Shown piece by piece: positions 8,228 to 16,972 of a stretch of DNA of 34,616 bases. The DNA lies in assembly GCA_945957575.1 (NCBI GenBank), contig CAMFLW010000023.1:1-34616 (forward strand), written 5' to 3'. The notes under the pieces were generated by a model. It made no database searches and was not told the origin of the DNA. It was given only the letters and a program-made list of their open reading frames with translations. A program made the position numbers and the translations under genes. This DNA is from an uncultured Aeromonas sp. (GTDB lineage Bacteria > Pseudomonadota > Gammaproteobacteria > Enterobacterales > Aeromonadaceae). Positions within the stretch are counted from its first letter, which is position 1. Each line of letters opens with the position of its first letter.

Positions 8228-8242
8228 TAGGAGGGATGCAGC

Positions 8243-8983
8243 ATGGTCGATACAACCAACAATGTGAACGGCATCAGCCGTACCGCGACCCAGACGGCAA
8301 GCACGCCAACAGCGCCAAAGAAAGAGCTTGATCAGGCTTCCTTTCTAAAGCTGCTGACCATGCAACTGTCATATCAGGATCCCTTCAAGCCTGTAGATAA
8401 CGCCCAGATGCTCTCCCAGATGGCGTCCATGTCGACATCGCAGGGAATCAGCAGCCTGTCTGCCCAGATGGGGAAACTCAATGATCAGATGATCTCCAGC
8501 CAGGCTCTGCAAGCGTCTTCTCTGGTAGGACAAAATGTGTTGTTGCAGAGCAATATGGGCTATTTGGATCAGGAAGGTACTCTCTCCGGTGTTGTTGCTG
8601 TGGGAACGTCGGATAAATATTCGAGCATTAAGATAACCGTAGAGGATGAGAAAGGTCAGGTTATCAAGGAATTTCCCCTCGAAGGAGACAAGCAGGGCAA
8701 CGTCGAGATTGCCTGGGATGGCAAAGACAAAGATGGAAACCGGGCTGCGCCAGGAAAATATGTCCTCAAAGCAAGCGGTACCATAGATGGCAAATCGGAA
8801 AGCATCGCAACATTTGCCTATGGCAAGGTTGATAGTGTTGCCCTGGGCAATGCAACAAACCCGACAATGCTCAATGTGAAAGGCCTTGGCAGCACATTAT
8901 TGAGCAGCATCCTGCAAATTTCAGGAAGCAATTCAAATCCGGTGGTAACACCGTCAAAAACCACGTCGACAGCATCGATCTAA
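8243..8983 (+). CDS. flgD: FlgD, hook-assembly scaffold (hook cap)
   Basis: A 246-residue protein that caps the growing hook and is lost when the hook is done. The conserved N-terminal block is present (KKELDQASFLKLLTMQLSYQ, then DPFKPVDNAQMLSQMASMST). The C-terminal half holds the FlgD Ig-like/tudor region, with NVEIAWDGKDKDGNRAAPGKY as the characteristic core. A strong AGGAGG site precedes the ATG. The last 40 residues (SGSNSNPVVTPSKTTSTAS) are low complexity and probably a flexible tail. flgE begins 10 bases downstream. Confidence 0.95.
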   Translation: MVDTTNNVNGISRTATQTASTPTAPKKELDQASFLKLLTMQLSYQDPFKPVDNAQMLSQMASMSTSQGISSLSAQMGKLNDQMISSQALQASSLVGQNVLLQSNMGYLDQEGTLSGVVAVGTSDKYSSIKITVEDEKGQVIKEFPLEGDKQGNVEIAWDGKDKDGNRAAPGKYVLKASGTIDGKSESIATFAYGKVDSVALGNATNPTMLNVKGLGSTLLSSILQISGSNSNPVVTPSKTTSTASI

Positions 8984-8993
8984 GGAGCTGGAT

Positions 8994-10358
8994 ATGTCAT
9001 TTAACAATGCCTTGAGCGGTGTCAATGCGGCACAAAAAGATCTGAATGTCACCGCCAACAACATTGCCAACGTCAACACGATTGGCTTTAAAGAGTCTCG
9101 TGCCGAGTTTGCGGATGTTTACGCCAACTCCATCTTTGTCAATGCAAAGACCCAGGTCGGTAACGGTGTGGCGACCGGTGCAGTGGCCCAGCAGTTCCAT
9201 CAGGGGGCGCTGCAATTTACCAATAATGCGCTGGACTTGGCGATTCAGGGTAATGGCTTCTTTGTGACCTCCGATGGCCTGACCAATCTGGATCGCACCT
9301 ATACCCGTGCCGGTGCCTTCAAGCTCAATGAAAACAGCTATATGGTCAACAATCAGGGCCATTATCTGCAAGGGTATGAAATCAACGCTGATGGCACGCC
9401 CAAAGCGGTTAGTATCAATGCGACCAAGCCCATCCAGATACCGGACAAAGCTGGTGAACCTATTCAAACCAGCAACATTGACGCTAGCTTCAACCTGCCA
9501 TCTAACGCTGATCCATTACCATCCGGTTTTGGTGGTGGTCCGGCTTCAACGTTTGATCCCAAGGATTCCAAAACTTACTCATCATCCACTTCAGTCGTGG
9601 TATATGATTCGCTGGGGGAACCCCACACCATCACCCAGTACTTCGTGAAAGAAGCAGACCCTGCCAATCCAGGTAGTCCCGCTACGCCAACATCCTGGCG
9701 GATGTATCTCTATCAGGGAGATTCGCCGATCGACATCGTGGGTGGCGCAGCCCCAACTATGGCGGCACCACCTCCAGCAGCGCAGGCTCCTCTGGGGGCT
9801 CAGATTACGTTTGGTGCTGATGGCAAGATGATTACTCCCACGGTGCCAGCGACCATAAAAACGGAACAATTGGGGGCTGGTGGGGCCGGTATTATCAGCA
9901 ATGGTGCTGATGGTACACAGCAGGTAGAGATCAGTCTTGGGACAGTGACCCAATATGCCTCGCCGTTTGAAGTCAACAAATTGTCACAGGATGGTTCCAC
10001 AGTCGGTCGTTTGACCAAGGTGGAGATTACGCCTGATGGTATTGTCTCTGCAACCTATAGCAATGCCACCACCATCAAGGTGGCCATGGTGGCGATGGCC
10101 AAGTTTGCCAACTCGCAAGGGCTGACCCAGGTTGGTGATACCTCCTGGCGACAATCCCTGCTATCTGGTGATGCCTTGCCGGGGACGCCCAATTCGGGCA
10201 CATTCGGGACCATCAAATCGTCAGCGTTGGAGCAATCGAACGTCGACTTGACTAATGAGCTGGTAGACCTGATCACCGCCCAGCGTAACTTCCAGGCCAA
10301 CTCCCGTTCTCTGGAGGTTAACAGTTCGCTGCAGCAGACCATCCTGCAGATCCGTTAA
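8994..10358 (+). CDS. flgE: FlgE, hook protein
   Basis: A 454-residue hook subunit, longer than the roughly 400 residues of the enterobacterial protein. The ends are conserved: SGVNAAQKDLNVTANNIANV with NTIGFKESRAEF at the start, and SNVDLTNELVDLITAQRNFQ with ANSRSLEVNSSLQQTILQIR at the end. The extra length is in the surface-exposed middle, including a Pro/Ala-rich run (APTMAAPPPAAQAPLGAQ) at roughly residues 258-275, expected to lie on the hook exterior. GGAG precedes the ATG. It is the last gene of the first flg transcription unit, followed by a terminator and a new promoter. Confidence 0.96.
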   Translation: MSFNNALSGVNAAQKDLNVTANNIANVNTIGFKESRAEFADVYANSIFVNAKTQVGNGVATGAVAQQFHQGALQFTNNALDLAIQGNGFFVTSDGLTNLDRTYTRAGAFKLNENSYMVNNQGHYLQGYEINADGTPKAVSINATKPIQIPDKAGEPIQTSNIDASFNLPSNADPLPSGFGGGPASTFDPKDSKTYSSSTSVVVYDSLGEPHTITQYFVKEADPANPGSPATPTSWRMYLYQGDSPIDIVGGAAPTMAAPPPAAQAPLGAQITFGADGKMITPTVPATIKTEQLGAGGAGIISNGADGTQQVEISLGTVTQYASPFEVNKLSQDGSTVGRLTKVEITPDGIVSATYSNATTIKVAMVAMAKFANSQGLTQVGDTSWRQSLLSGDALPGTPNSGTFGTIKSSALEQSNVDLTNELVDLITAQRNFQANSRSLEVNSSLQQTILQIR

Positions 10359-10377
10359 TAGCGCAATAAATGATAGT

Positions 10378-10406
10378 GAGAGGGGGGCTTGGCCCCCTCT
10401 CTGTTT
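10378..10406 (+). terminator. Rho-independent terminator between flgE and flgF
   Basis: A 9-bp G/C-rich stem GAGAGGGGG (10378-10386) pairs with CCCCCTCTC (10393-10401) over a 6-base loop, followed by a short T-rich tail. It begins 20 bases after the flgE stop. Confidence 0.8.
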
Positions 10407-10448
10407 CTGTCGCGTTCCCGCCTTACTTACCTCTCATATTTCTGCTGT

Positions 10449-10464
10449 TGGCACTCTAATTGCA
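10449..10464 (+). promoter_or_regulatory. Sigma-54 (RpoN) promoter for flgF-flgL
   Basis: TGGCAC-TCTAA-TTGCA is a full match to TGGCAC-N5-TTGCW, 39 bases upstream of the flgF ATG and just after the flgE terminator. Confidence 0.9.
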
Positions 10465-10502
10465 TTTCTCCGGTCAGAGTCATCTGTTTGACGGAGAATT
10501 CC

Positions 10503-11249
10503 ATGGATCACCTGCTTTATATCGCCATGTCCGGGGCCAAAGAGACCATGAACAGCTTGGCTGTTCGGGGCAACAACCTCGCCAATGCCAATACCACCGG
10601 CTTCAAGTCCGATTTCGAGCAGGCCAGAAGCATGCAGGCATTTGGAGAGGGCTTGCCAAGCCGGGTCTTTGCCATGGCTGAGCGCCCGGGTCAGAACCTG
10701 CAGCATGGCATGCTGATGACCACCGGACGGGATCTGGACGTGGCGGTGGATGGTCCAGGCTGGATTGCCGTACAGGATCCCAAGGGGGGCGAGGCCTATA
10801 CCCGCATGGGCAATTTGCAGGTCAATGCGACCGGCAACTTGCAGACCTCGACCGGCCTGAATGTGGTGGATGACGGTGGTCAGCCAATCGTGCTGCCGAT
10901 GCCGATGGAGAAACTCGAGATCAATCGGGATGGCACCATCAGCGGTCGGCCGGAAGGAGCTGCCGCCAACTTGCCGGAAGATTTTCAGCGGATCAAGTTG
11001 GTCAATCCGGCCGCCGATGCGGTGGAGAAGGGGCAAGATGGTCTGTTTCGCCGCAAGGATGGCCAGAATGAACCCGCCTCTGCCAATGTCGGCCTGATTG
11101 CCGGCTCCCTTGAGGGGAGCAACGTCAATGTGGTGGATGAGATGACCAACCTGATCCGGCTGCAACGCCAGTTCGAAACCCAGGTCAAAATCATGAAGAC
11201 GGCCGAAGAGAATGATGAAGCTCAAACCCAACTGCTGCGAATCAGCTAA
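10503..11249 (+). CDS. flgF: FlgF, proximal rod protein
   Basis: A 248-residue rod subunit. It starts MDHLLYIAMSGAKETMNSLA and has the axial motif GNNLANANTTGFKSDFEQAR. The C-terminus has GSNVNVVDEMTNLIRLQRQF, with the FlgF-type DEMTNLI wording. The start at 10503 has GGAG 6 bases upstream and lies behind the sigma-54 promoter. A much longer in-frame start at 10389 would fall inside the terminator and upstream of the promoter, so it is rejected. flgG follows after 14 bases. Confidence 0.96.
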   Translation: MDHLLYIAMSGAKETMNSLAVRGNNLANANTTGFKSDFEQARSMQAFGEGLPSRVFAMAERPGQNLQHGMLMTTGRDLDVAVDGPGWIAVQDPKGGEAYTRMGNLQVNATGNLQTSTGLNVVDDGGQPIVLPMPMEKLEINRDGTISGRPEGAAANLPEDFQRIKLVNPAADAVEKGQDGLFRRKDGQNEPASANVGLIAGSLEGSNVNVVDEMTNLIRLQRQFETQVKIMKTAEENDEAQTQLLRIS

Positions 11250-11263
11250 TCAAGGAGTTACCT

Positions 11264-12052
11264 ATGAATCCCGCACTCTGGATCAGCAAGACCGGGTTGG
11301 ATGCACAGCAGACCAATATTTCGGTCACCTCGAACAACCTGGCGAACGCCAGCACCGTGGGCTTCAAAAAGTCACGGGCCATCTTTGAAGATCTGCTGTA
11401 TCAAAACATCAATCAGCCCGGTGGCCGCTCCTCTGCCGATACCGAGCTCCCCTCCGGCCTGATGCTAGGGGCGGGTGCCAAGGTGGTGGCGACCCAGAAA
11501 AACCACAGCCAGGGTAACGTGCAAACTACTGACAACTCGCTCGATTTGATGATCAGTGGTCGTGGCTACTTTGAAATTCAGCTGCCCGATGGCAGTGCAG
11601 CCTATACCCGCAACGGTCAGTTCACCCTCAACGATGAAGGGACCATAGTGACGCCGGGTAATGGCTACCCGCTGCAACCGGAAATCCAGATCCCGGAAAA
11701 CGCCCAAAGCGTCACTGTGGGCGAAGATGGCCAGGTCTCGGTGCAGCTCAAGGGTGATGGCGCTTCTCAGGTTGTCGGTCAGATCAATATCTCCGACTTC
11801 GTCAACGCCACCGGCTTGCAGCCGATGGGGGAGAACATGTTTGTCGAGACCCAATCCAGCGGTGCTGCCGTGCAGGGGACTGCCGGTGCTGATGGGCTGG
11901 GGGTGATCAAGCAGGGGATGCTGGAGACCTCCAACGTCAACGTGACCGAAGAGCTGGTGAACCTCATTCAGGCTCAGCGGGTCTACGAAATGAACTCCAA
12001 GGTGCTCTCCGCCGTGGACGGCATGATGTCCTTCCTGATCCAGCGTACCTAA
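11264..12052 (+). CDS. flgG: FlgG, distal rod protein
   Basis: A 262-residue protein, the usual FlgG length. It starts MNPALWISKTGLDAQQTNIS and has SNNLANASTVGFKKSRAIFE. The central DNSLDLMISGRGYFEIQLPD and the C-terminal SNVNVTEELVNLIQAQRVYE are standard FlgG wording. It forms the drive-shaft part of the rod across the periplasm, inside the P and L rings. AGGAG is upstream. It is in line with flgF and flgH, all with short gaps, which implies one transcript. Confidence 0.97.
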   Translation: MNPALWISKTGLDAQQTNISVTSNNLANASTVGFKKSRAIFEDLLYQNINQPGGRSSADTELPSGLMLGAGAKVVATQKNHSQGNVQTTDNSLDLMISGRGYFEIQLPDGSAAYTRNGQFTLNDEGTIVTPGNGYPLQPEIQIPENAQSVTVGEDGQVSVQLKGDGASQVVGQINISDFVNATGLQPMGENMFVETQSSGAAVQGTAGADGLGVIKQGMLETSNVNVTEELVNLIQAQRVYEMNSKVLSAVDGMMSFLIQRT

Positions 12053-12063
12053 TTAGGAGGTGC

Positions 12064-12738
12064 ATGATGAAAGCCGTATGGATGCTGGGATTGCTGGTGC
12101 TGGGAGGGTGTAGCAGCACGCCCAATACGCCCAAGCCTGATGATCCCGAGTTTTCCCCCGTTTACGGGGAGTCGGAGCCGGTTTCGGTGCGACCGACAGG
12201 GGCTATTTTCCAGCCGGATCAGGTCAATGGCATCTATTCGGATATCAAGGCGCACAAGGTAGGCGACATCATTACCATCGAGCTGTCGGAGTCGACCTCC
12301 GCCTCGAAAAAAGCCAATACCCAGAGTGGCAAGGACAACAAGTTCAATCTGGATCCGGTCAAGCTGGGGGGCGTGCCGGTCACCGCCAGTCCCTATGATC
12401 TCTCAGCCTCCATTGCTCAGGACAGTGCGTTCAAGGGCCAGGCCAAGGCGGACCAGAGCAACAGCCTGCAGGGCAATATTTCGGTCAGCGTGGCCAAAGT
12501 GCTGCCCAACGGCAATCTGGTGGTGCGCGGAGAGAAGTGGATCATGCTTAACAATGGCAATGAATATATCCGGATCACCGGCCTTATTCGCCCGGAGGAT
12601 GTGACGTCTGATAACAGCGTCTCGTCTCAGAAGGTGGCCAATGCCCGCATTTACTACGGTGGTACCGGCGATCTGGCCAATAGTCAGGAGCAAGGGTGGC
12701 TGACCAGCTTTTTCAATGGCCCCTGGTGGCCGCTCTAG
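12064..12738 (+). CDS. flgH: FlgH, L-ring lipoprotein
   Basis: A 224-residue outer-membrane lipoprotein forming the L ring around the rod. The signal peptide [18 protein letters not shown] has a clear lipobox (LGGC, lipidated Cys at residue 16). Family blocks follow: [22 protein letters not shown] (shown in part), [32 protein letters not shown], and an end with [20 protein letters not shown] strong AGGAGG precedes it. Either of two adjacent ATGs (12064 or 12067) may be used. flgI starts 8 bases after the stop. Confidence 0.97.
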   Translation: MMKAVWMLGLLVLGGCSSTPNTPKPDDPEFSPVYGESEPVSVRPTGAIFQPDQVNGIYSDIKAHKVGDIITIELSESTSASKKANTQSGKDNKFNLDPVKLGGVPVTASPYDLSASIAQDSAFKGQAKADQSNSLQGNISVSVAKVLPNGNLVVRGEKWIMLNNGNEYIRITGLIRPEDVTSDNSVSSQKVANARIYYGGTGDLANSQEQGWLTSFFNGPWWPL

Positions 12739-12746
12739 GAGATGTT

Positions 12747-13844
12747 ATGAAGTCACTCCGTCTTGTCACTCTGCTCTGCTGTCTGCTGCCCTTGGGCGTG
12801 GCCAATGCGGCCCGGATCAAGGACATCAGCTCGGTTGAAGGGGTGCGTAACAACCAGCTGATTGGTTATGGCCTGGTGGTGGGGCTGCCCGGCACTGGTG
12901 AGAAGAACAACGCCTTCACCGAGCAGACCTTTCGCACCATGCTCAACAACTTTGGCATCAAGGTGCCGGATAACATCAAGCCCAAGATCAAGGATGTGGC
13001 GCCGGTGGCGATCCATGCCGATTTGCCCCCTTTCTCCAAACCGGGACAGACCATTGATGTCACAGTATCTGCCATCGGCGAGGCTAAAAGCCTGCGTGGC
13101 GGCACCCTGCTGCAGAGCTTCCTGAAAGGGTTGGATGGCCGGGTTTATGCGGTCGCGCAGGGCAGCCTGGTCGTTGGTGGTCTGGGGGCCGAGGGCGCTG
13201 ATGGCTCCAAGGTGGTAGTCAATACCCCGACAGTCGGGCGGATTGCCAATGGTGCGACCGTGGAGCGGGAGGTGCCCAACTCCTTCAGTCAGGGGGATAC
13301 CATTACCTTCAACCTCAACCGCCCCGACTTCACCACTGCGCGCCGTCTGGCCGATGTGGTCAACGATCTGGTGGGGCCCAATACCGCTCAGGCGCTCGAT
13401 GCCACTTCGGTCAAGGTCTATGCCCCGCGGGATCCGGGTCAGCGCGTCTCCTATCTCGCGACCATCGAGAATCTGGAAGTGGATCCGGCCAACGAGGCGG
13501 CCAAGATCATCGTCAACTCCCGTACCGGTACCATCGTTATCGGCAGTCAGGTCAAGCTCAAACCGGCGGCCATCAGCCACGGCGGGTTGACGGTGACCAT
13601 TGCCGAAAACCAGCAGGTCTCCCAGCCCAACCCGCTGGCGGGAGGAGAGACGACGGTGACCAACAACTCGACCATCAATGTCCAGCAGGAGCCAGGGCGG
13701 ATGTTCAAGTTTGATACCGGGGCGACCCTGGACGATCTGGTCCGGGCAGTCAATCAGGTCGGGGTCGCCCCCGGCGATTTAATGGCCATCCTTGAGGCGC
13801 TGCAGCAGGCAGGCGCCATCGAGGGGCAACTGGTCATATTGTAA
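12747..13844 (+). CDS. flgI: FlgI, P-ring protein
   Basis: A 365-residue periplasmic protein. The Sec signal peptide covers residues 1-21 ([20 protein letters not shown]). The mature start [20 protein letters not shown], plus [12 protein letters not shown], is the FlgI signature. [20 protein letters not shown] and the end [20 protein letters not shown] also match. It builds the P ring in the peptidoglycan layer with the help of FlgA. The start at 12747 follows AGGAG. A longer in-frame start inside flgH would spoil the signal peptide. Confidence 0.97.
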   Translation: MKSLRLVTLLCCLLPLGVANAARIKDISSVEGVRNNQLIGYGLVVGLPGTGEKNNAFTEQTFRTMLNNFGIKVPDNIKPKIKDVAPVAIHADLPPFSKPGQTIDVTVSAIGEAKSLRGGTLLQSFLKGLDGRVYAVAQGSLVVGGLGAEGADGSKVVVNTPTVGRIANGATVEREVPNSFSQGDTITFNLNRPDFTTARRLADVVNDLVGPNTAQALDATSVKVYAPRDPGQRVSYLATIENLEVDPANEAAKIIVNSRTGTIVIGSQVKLKPAAISHGGLTVTIAENQQVSQPNPLAGGETTVTNNSTINVQQEPGRMFKFDTGATLDDLVRAVNQVGVAPGDLMAILEALQQAGAIEGQLVIL

Positions 13845-13887
13845 CAAGCGGCAAGTGGTTGCCACGGGTGGCAATGAGGTAAGCAAA

Positions 13888-14961
13888 ATGGCGGAGTTTG
13901 ACAGCAACAGCGGCATAAATCTCGGGATGGTACAGGACATCAAGAACCTGGACCGTCTGCGCCAGATGAGCCAAAGCAAAGAGGGACAGGCCGAAGCGCT
14001 CAAGAGTGCGTCACGCCAGTTCGAGTCAATCTTTACCCAGATGCTGTTTCAGAGCATGCGTCAGGCCAACGGGGTGTTGACTCAGGACAACCCGATGAAC
14101 AGCAGCTATACCCAGTTCTATGAAGGAATGCTGGATGAGCAGCGGGTTGCCGACATGTCCAGCAAGGGAGGGCTGGGATTGGCTGACATGGTGGCCAAGC
14201 AGCTCTCTCCCGAGACCTTTACCCATCAGGATGGACGGGTGCTCAAGATGCCGCAGCGCACCGAACGGACCTACAAACCCTATCAGCCACCCACGGCGGC
14301 GGCCGATGATTTGATCGCGGCATCAAAAGTTGGCAAAGATTTTGCTGAAAAAGAGATGACCGAGGGGGCCAAGGAGAGCCATGCACTCACGATGCCCCAT
14401 CGACCACACCGCAGCATTCCGCCCATGGGGCGTATGGCCAGCGAAGAGGGCGGTGCTACCGGTAGTGGGAGCAAAGCGTTCAATACGCCGGAAGAGTTCG
14501 TCAATCGCCTGATGCCGCTGGCCAAGAAAGCGGCAGACAAGCTGGGGTTAAGCCCGGCGGTACTGGTCGCCCAGGCGGCACTGGAGAGCGGTTGGGGCAA
14601 ACGGGTGATCAAGGATGGCGAGGGGCAGGTGACCCATAACCTGTTTGGTATCAAGGCCGATCCGCGCTGGGAAGGACCCAAGGCGGTGGTCAGCACGCTC
14701 GAGTATGAGCAAGGCGTTGCCTCCCGTCAGAAAGCGGCATTTCGCTCCTATGAGTCGTTTGAAGAGAGCTTCAACGACTACGTGGACTTCCTCACTTCCG
14801 GCTCTCGCTACAAGGGGGCCCTGGCGAAGGTGGATAGTCCGGATCGCTACTTCGAGGCGTTGCAACAGGCGGGTTATGCCACCGACCCGCACTACGCCAG
14901 AAAATTGAAACAGGTATTGCGCAGTGATGCCATTGCTCAATACAACGAGATGGAGCTGTAA
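13888..14961 (+). CDS. flgJ: FlgJ, rod cap and peptidoglycan hydrolase
   Basis: A 357-residue two-domain protein. The N-terminal rod-binding domain (about residues 10-110, FESIFTQMLFQSMRQANGVL) caps the rod. A Pro-rich linker (about 115-195) leads to a C-terminal glucosaminidase domain (about 200-350), with ALESGWGKRVIKDG (likely catalytic E233), NLFGIKADPRW and SFNDYVDFL. It opens the peptidoglycan for the growing rod. GAGG lies before the ATG at 13888. An upstream in-frame start overlapping flgI is unlikely. The linker is long compared with the enterobacterial protein. Confidence 0.96.
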   Translation: MAEFDSNSGINLGMVQDIKNLDRLRQMSQSKEGQAEALKSASRQFESIFTQMLFQSMRQANGVLTQDNPMNSSYTQFYEGMLDEQRVADMSSKGGLGLADMVAKQLSPETFTHQDGRVLKMPQRTERTYKPYQPPTAAADDLIAASKVGKDFAEKEMTEGAKESHALTMPHRPHRSIPPMGRMASEEGGATGSGSKAFNTPEEFVNRLMPLAKKAADKLGLSPAVLVAQAALESGWGKRVIKDGEGQVTHNLFGIKADPRWEGPKAVVSTLEYEQGVASRQKAAFRSYESFEESFNDYVDFLTSGSRYKGALAKVDSPDRYFEALQQAGYATDPHYARKLKQVLRSDAIAQYNEMEL

Positions 14962-14964
14962 CGT

Positions 14965-16968
14965 ATGGCAAGCGACTTGCTTGGGATTGGTACATCGGGC
15001 GTGCTGGCACAGCAGCGCCTGCTGCAGACCACCAGTAATAATATCGTAAACGTCAATAGCCAGGGCTATGTACGTGAGCGTACGCTGGTGTATACCAACA
15101 CCATCGGTCTGGGGACCGGTGACATCAAGACCGAGCGGGTGATCAACGACTATATGCAGGGAGAGGTGCGCCGTGATACCTCCGCCTATCACGCCTCTCT
15201 GACCCATTACCAGCAGTTGGCTGGCGTTGACAGCTTGCTGGGGGATACCAGCAACAGCGTGGGGGCGGCCATCACCTCCTACTTCAAGTCATTTCACTCT
15301 GCCAATGAATCGCCCGCCGAAATTGGTGGGCGCAAGGTGGCGATGACGGAGTTGAGCGGCATGGTCAACCGTTTTCATACCCTCTCGGCGCAGCTCGACA
15401 AGCAGAGCGATACCCTCAATACCCGCATCGAAGATGAAACCAAGCAGATCAACAGTCTGCTCACCAGCATCAATGATCTCAACCGGGCTATCATCCGCAC
15501 CCAGGGCTCACCCGAAGAGAACCTGATGCTGTTTGATCAGCGGGATGAGGCGATCCGCCAGTTGTCAGAGAAGATGGATATTCGCACCGTTGCCCAACCT
15601 AACGGCAGCATGCTGGTCAATATGAGCACTGGCCATTCGCTGATCCTCGATGGAGGGGTCGCCCAGTTCAAGGTAATTGCAGGGGATCCTGATTCCCGGG
15701 ATCAGGAGCTGCAGCTGACCCTGGGGGATAATCAGGCAACCATAGATCACGATACGTTTGGCGGGACCATGGGTGGATTGTTCAAGGCGCGTACCGATCT
15801 TGAGCCCACCAAGCGAGAGCTGGGACAGTTGGCCGTAGCGATGGCAGATGCCATGAACCAGCAAAACCGCCTCGGAATGGACCTGGATAACGAGATTGGC
15901 GGCGATATCTTCACCCTGCCAACCAGCAATGGATTGCCTTATAGCAGTAACACCGGGACGGTTGGGGCAAATGTCAGCTTTGTACCGGGCAAGGGGACGT
16001 CAGTCACTCCGTTTGATTACGAAGTACGTTTTAGCAGCGCCACCGGCTATGAGGTGTTCTCGCTCGACAAGTCGGGCAATCGCACTTCTGTGAGCACGGG
16101 GACCATGCCGCCTGCGACCTTTGAGCTACCCGGGCACGGGATCTCGATCGATCTCACCGGTACTCCGGCAGCGGGTGACAAATTATTGCTGCAACCAACC
16201 AAAAGCGCGGCCGCGGGCTTGGGGCAACTGATCACCCGACCGGAAGATTTGGCATTGGCATCACCGCTCAAAGCGGAAAAGACCACCAATAATGGCGGCG
16301 GTGCTGATATCAAGCTGGGTGGTGTATTTAATACCGGGGCGGGGTCAGGTTTTGGTACCAATACGCTGGACCCGGCGGCGCCGCAGGTGGTCAAAATCGA
16401 TGCCAACGGTAATTATCAGGTTTTTCAAGCCGATGGAACCACCTTGATCGGCACTGCCCCTGCGAGCAGCAAGGGGCAAAACCTGATGTCGGCTATCGTC
16501 AACCCGTTCCCTGCTGGCGCTGCAGTCTATGCCAATCCGACGCAGGTGCCTGGCTATGAGTTCAGTATCACCGGAACGGTGGATGCTAACGACAGCTTCA
16601 AGCTCAGTTATAACAGCAATGGTTTTGCCGATAACAGCAATGGCTTGGCTCTGGCCGAGCTGCAAAACAAGGATCTGGTGCGCAAGAGCAGCAATGGTGG
16701 GACTACCAACGACAAGATGACCTTTAATCAGGCCTATTCCGGGTTGGTGATGGAAGTGGGTAACAATACCAGTCAGGCAAAAACCTTGCTCAAGGCCAAT
16801 GAGTCCAAGCTTATTCAGAGCACCGGCATCTTTGAAAGCGTGTCAGGGGTCAATCTGGAGGAGGAGGCGGCCAATCTGATCCGCTTCCAGCAATCCTATG
16901 CGGCATCGGCGCAAATCGTCAGCACGGCCAAAACCATTTTCGATACACTGCTCTCTTCCGTGAGGTAA
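14965..16968 (+). CDS. flgK: FlgK, hook-filament junction protein 1 (HAP1)
   Basis: A 667-residue protein, about 120 residues longer than enterobacterial FlgK but in line with the longer Vibrio-type polar versions. The conserved ends are TTSNNIVNVNSQGYVRERT and VSGVNLEEEAANLIRFQQSY with AASAQIVSTAKTIFDTLL. The extra sequence is in the variable middle, rich in Gly, Asn, Thr and Asp (residues about 310-560), which should face outward at the junction. GGAG is upstream, only 3 bases separate it from flgJ, and flgL begins 4 bases after its stop. FlgN is its chaperone. Confidence 0.96.
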   Translation: MASDLLGIGTSGVLAQQRLLQTTSNNIVNVNSQGYVRERTLVYTNTIGLGTGDIKTERVINDYMQGEVRRDTSAYHASLTHYQQLAGVDSLLGDTSNSVGAAITSYFKSFHSANESPAEIGGRKVAMTELSGMVNRFHTLSAQLDKQSDTLNTRIEDETKQINSLLTSINDLNRAIIRTQGSPEENLMLFDQRDEAIRQLSEKMDIRTVAQPNGSMLVNMSTGHSLILDGGVAQFKVIAGDPDSRDQELQLTLGDNQATIDHDTFGGTMGGLFKARTDLEPTKRELGQLAVAMADAMNQQNRLGMDLDNEIGGDIFTLPTSNGLPYSSNTGTVGANVSFVPGKGTSVTPFDYEVRFSSATGYEVFSLDKSGNRTSVSTGTMPPATFELPGHGISIDLTGTPAAGDKLLLQPTKSAAAGLGQLITRPEDLALASPLKAEKTTNNGGGADIKLGGVFNTGAGSGFGTNTLDPAAPQVVKIDANGNYQVFQADGTTLIGTAPASSKGQNLMSAIVNPFPAGAAVYANPTQVPGYEFSITGTVDANDSFKLSYNSNGFADNSNGLALAELQNKDLVRKSSNGGTTNDKMTFNQAYSGLVMEVGNNTSQAKTLLKANESKLIQSTGIFESVSGVNLEEEAANLIRFQQSYAASAQIVSTAKTIFDTLLSSVR

Positions 16969-16972
16969 TGTC

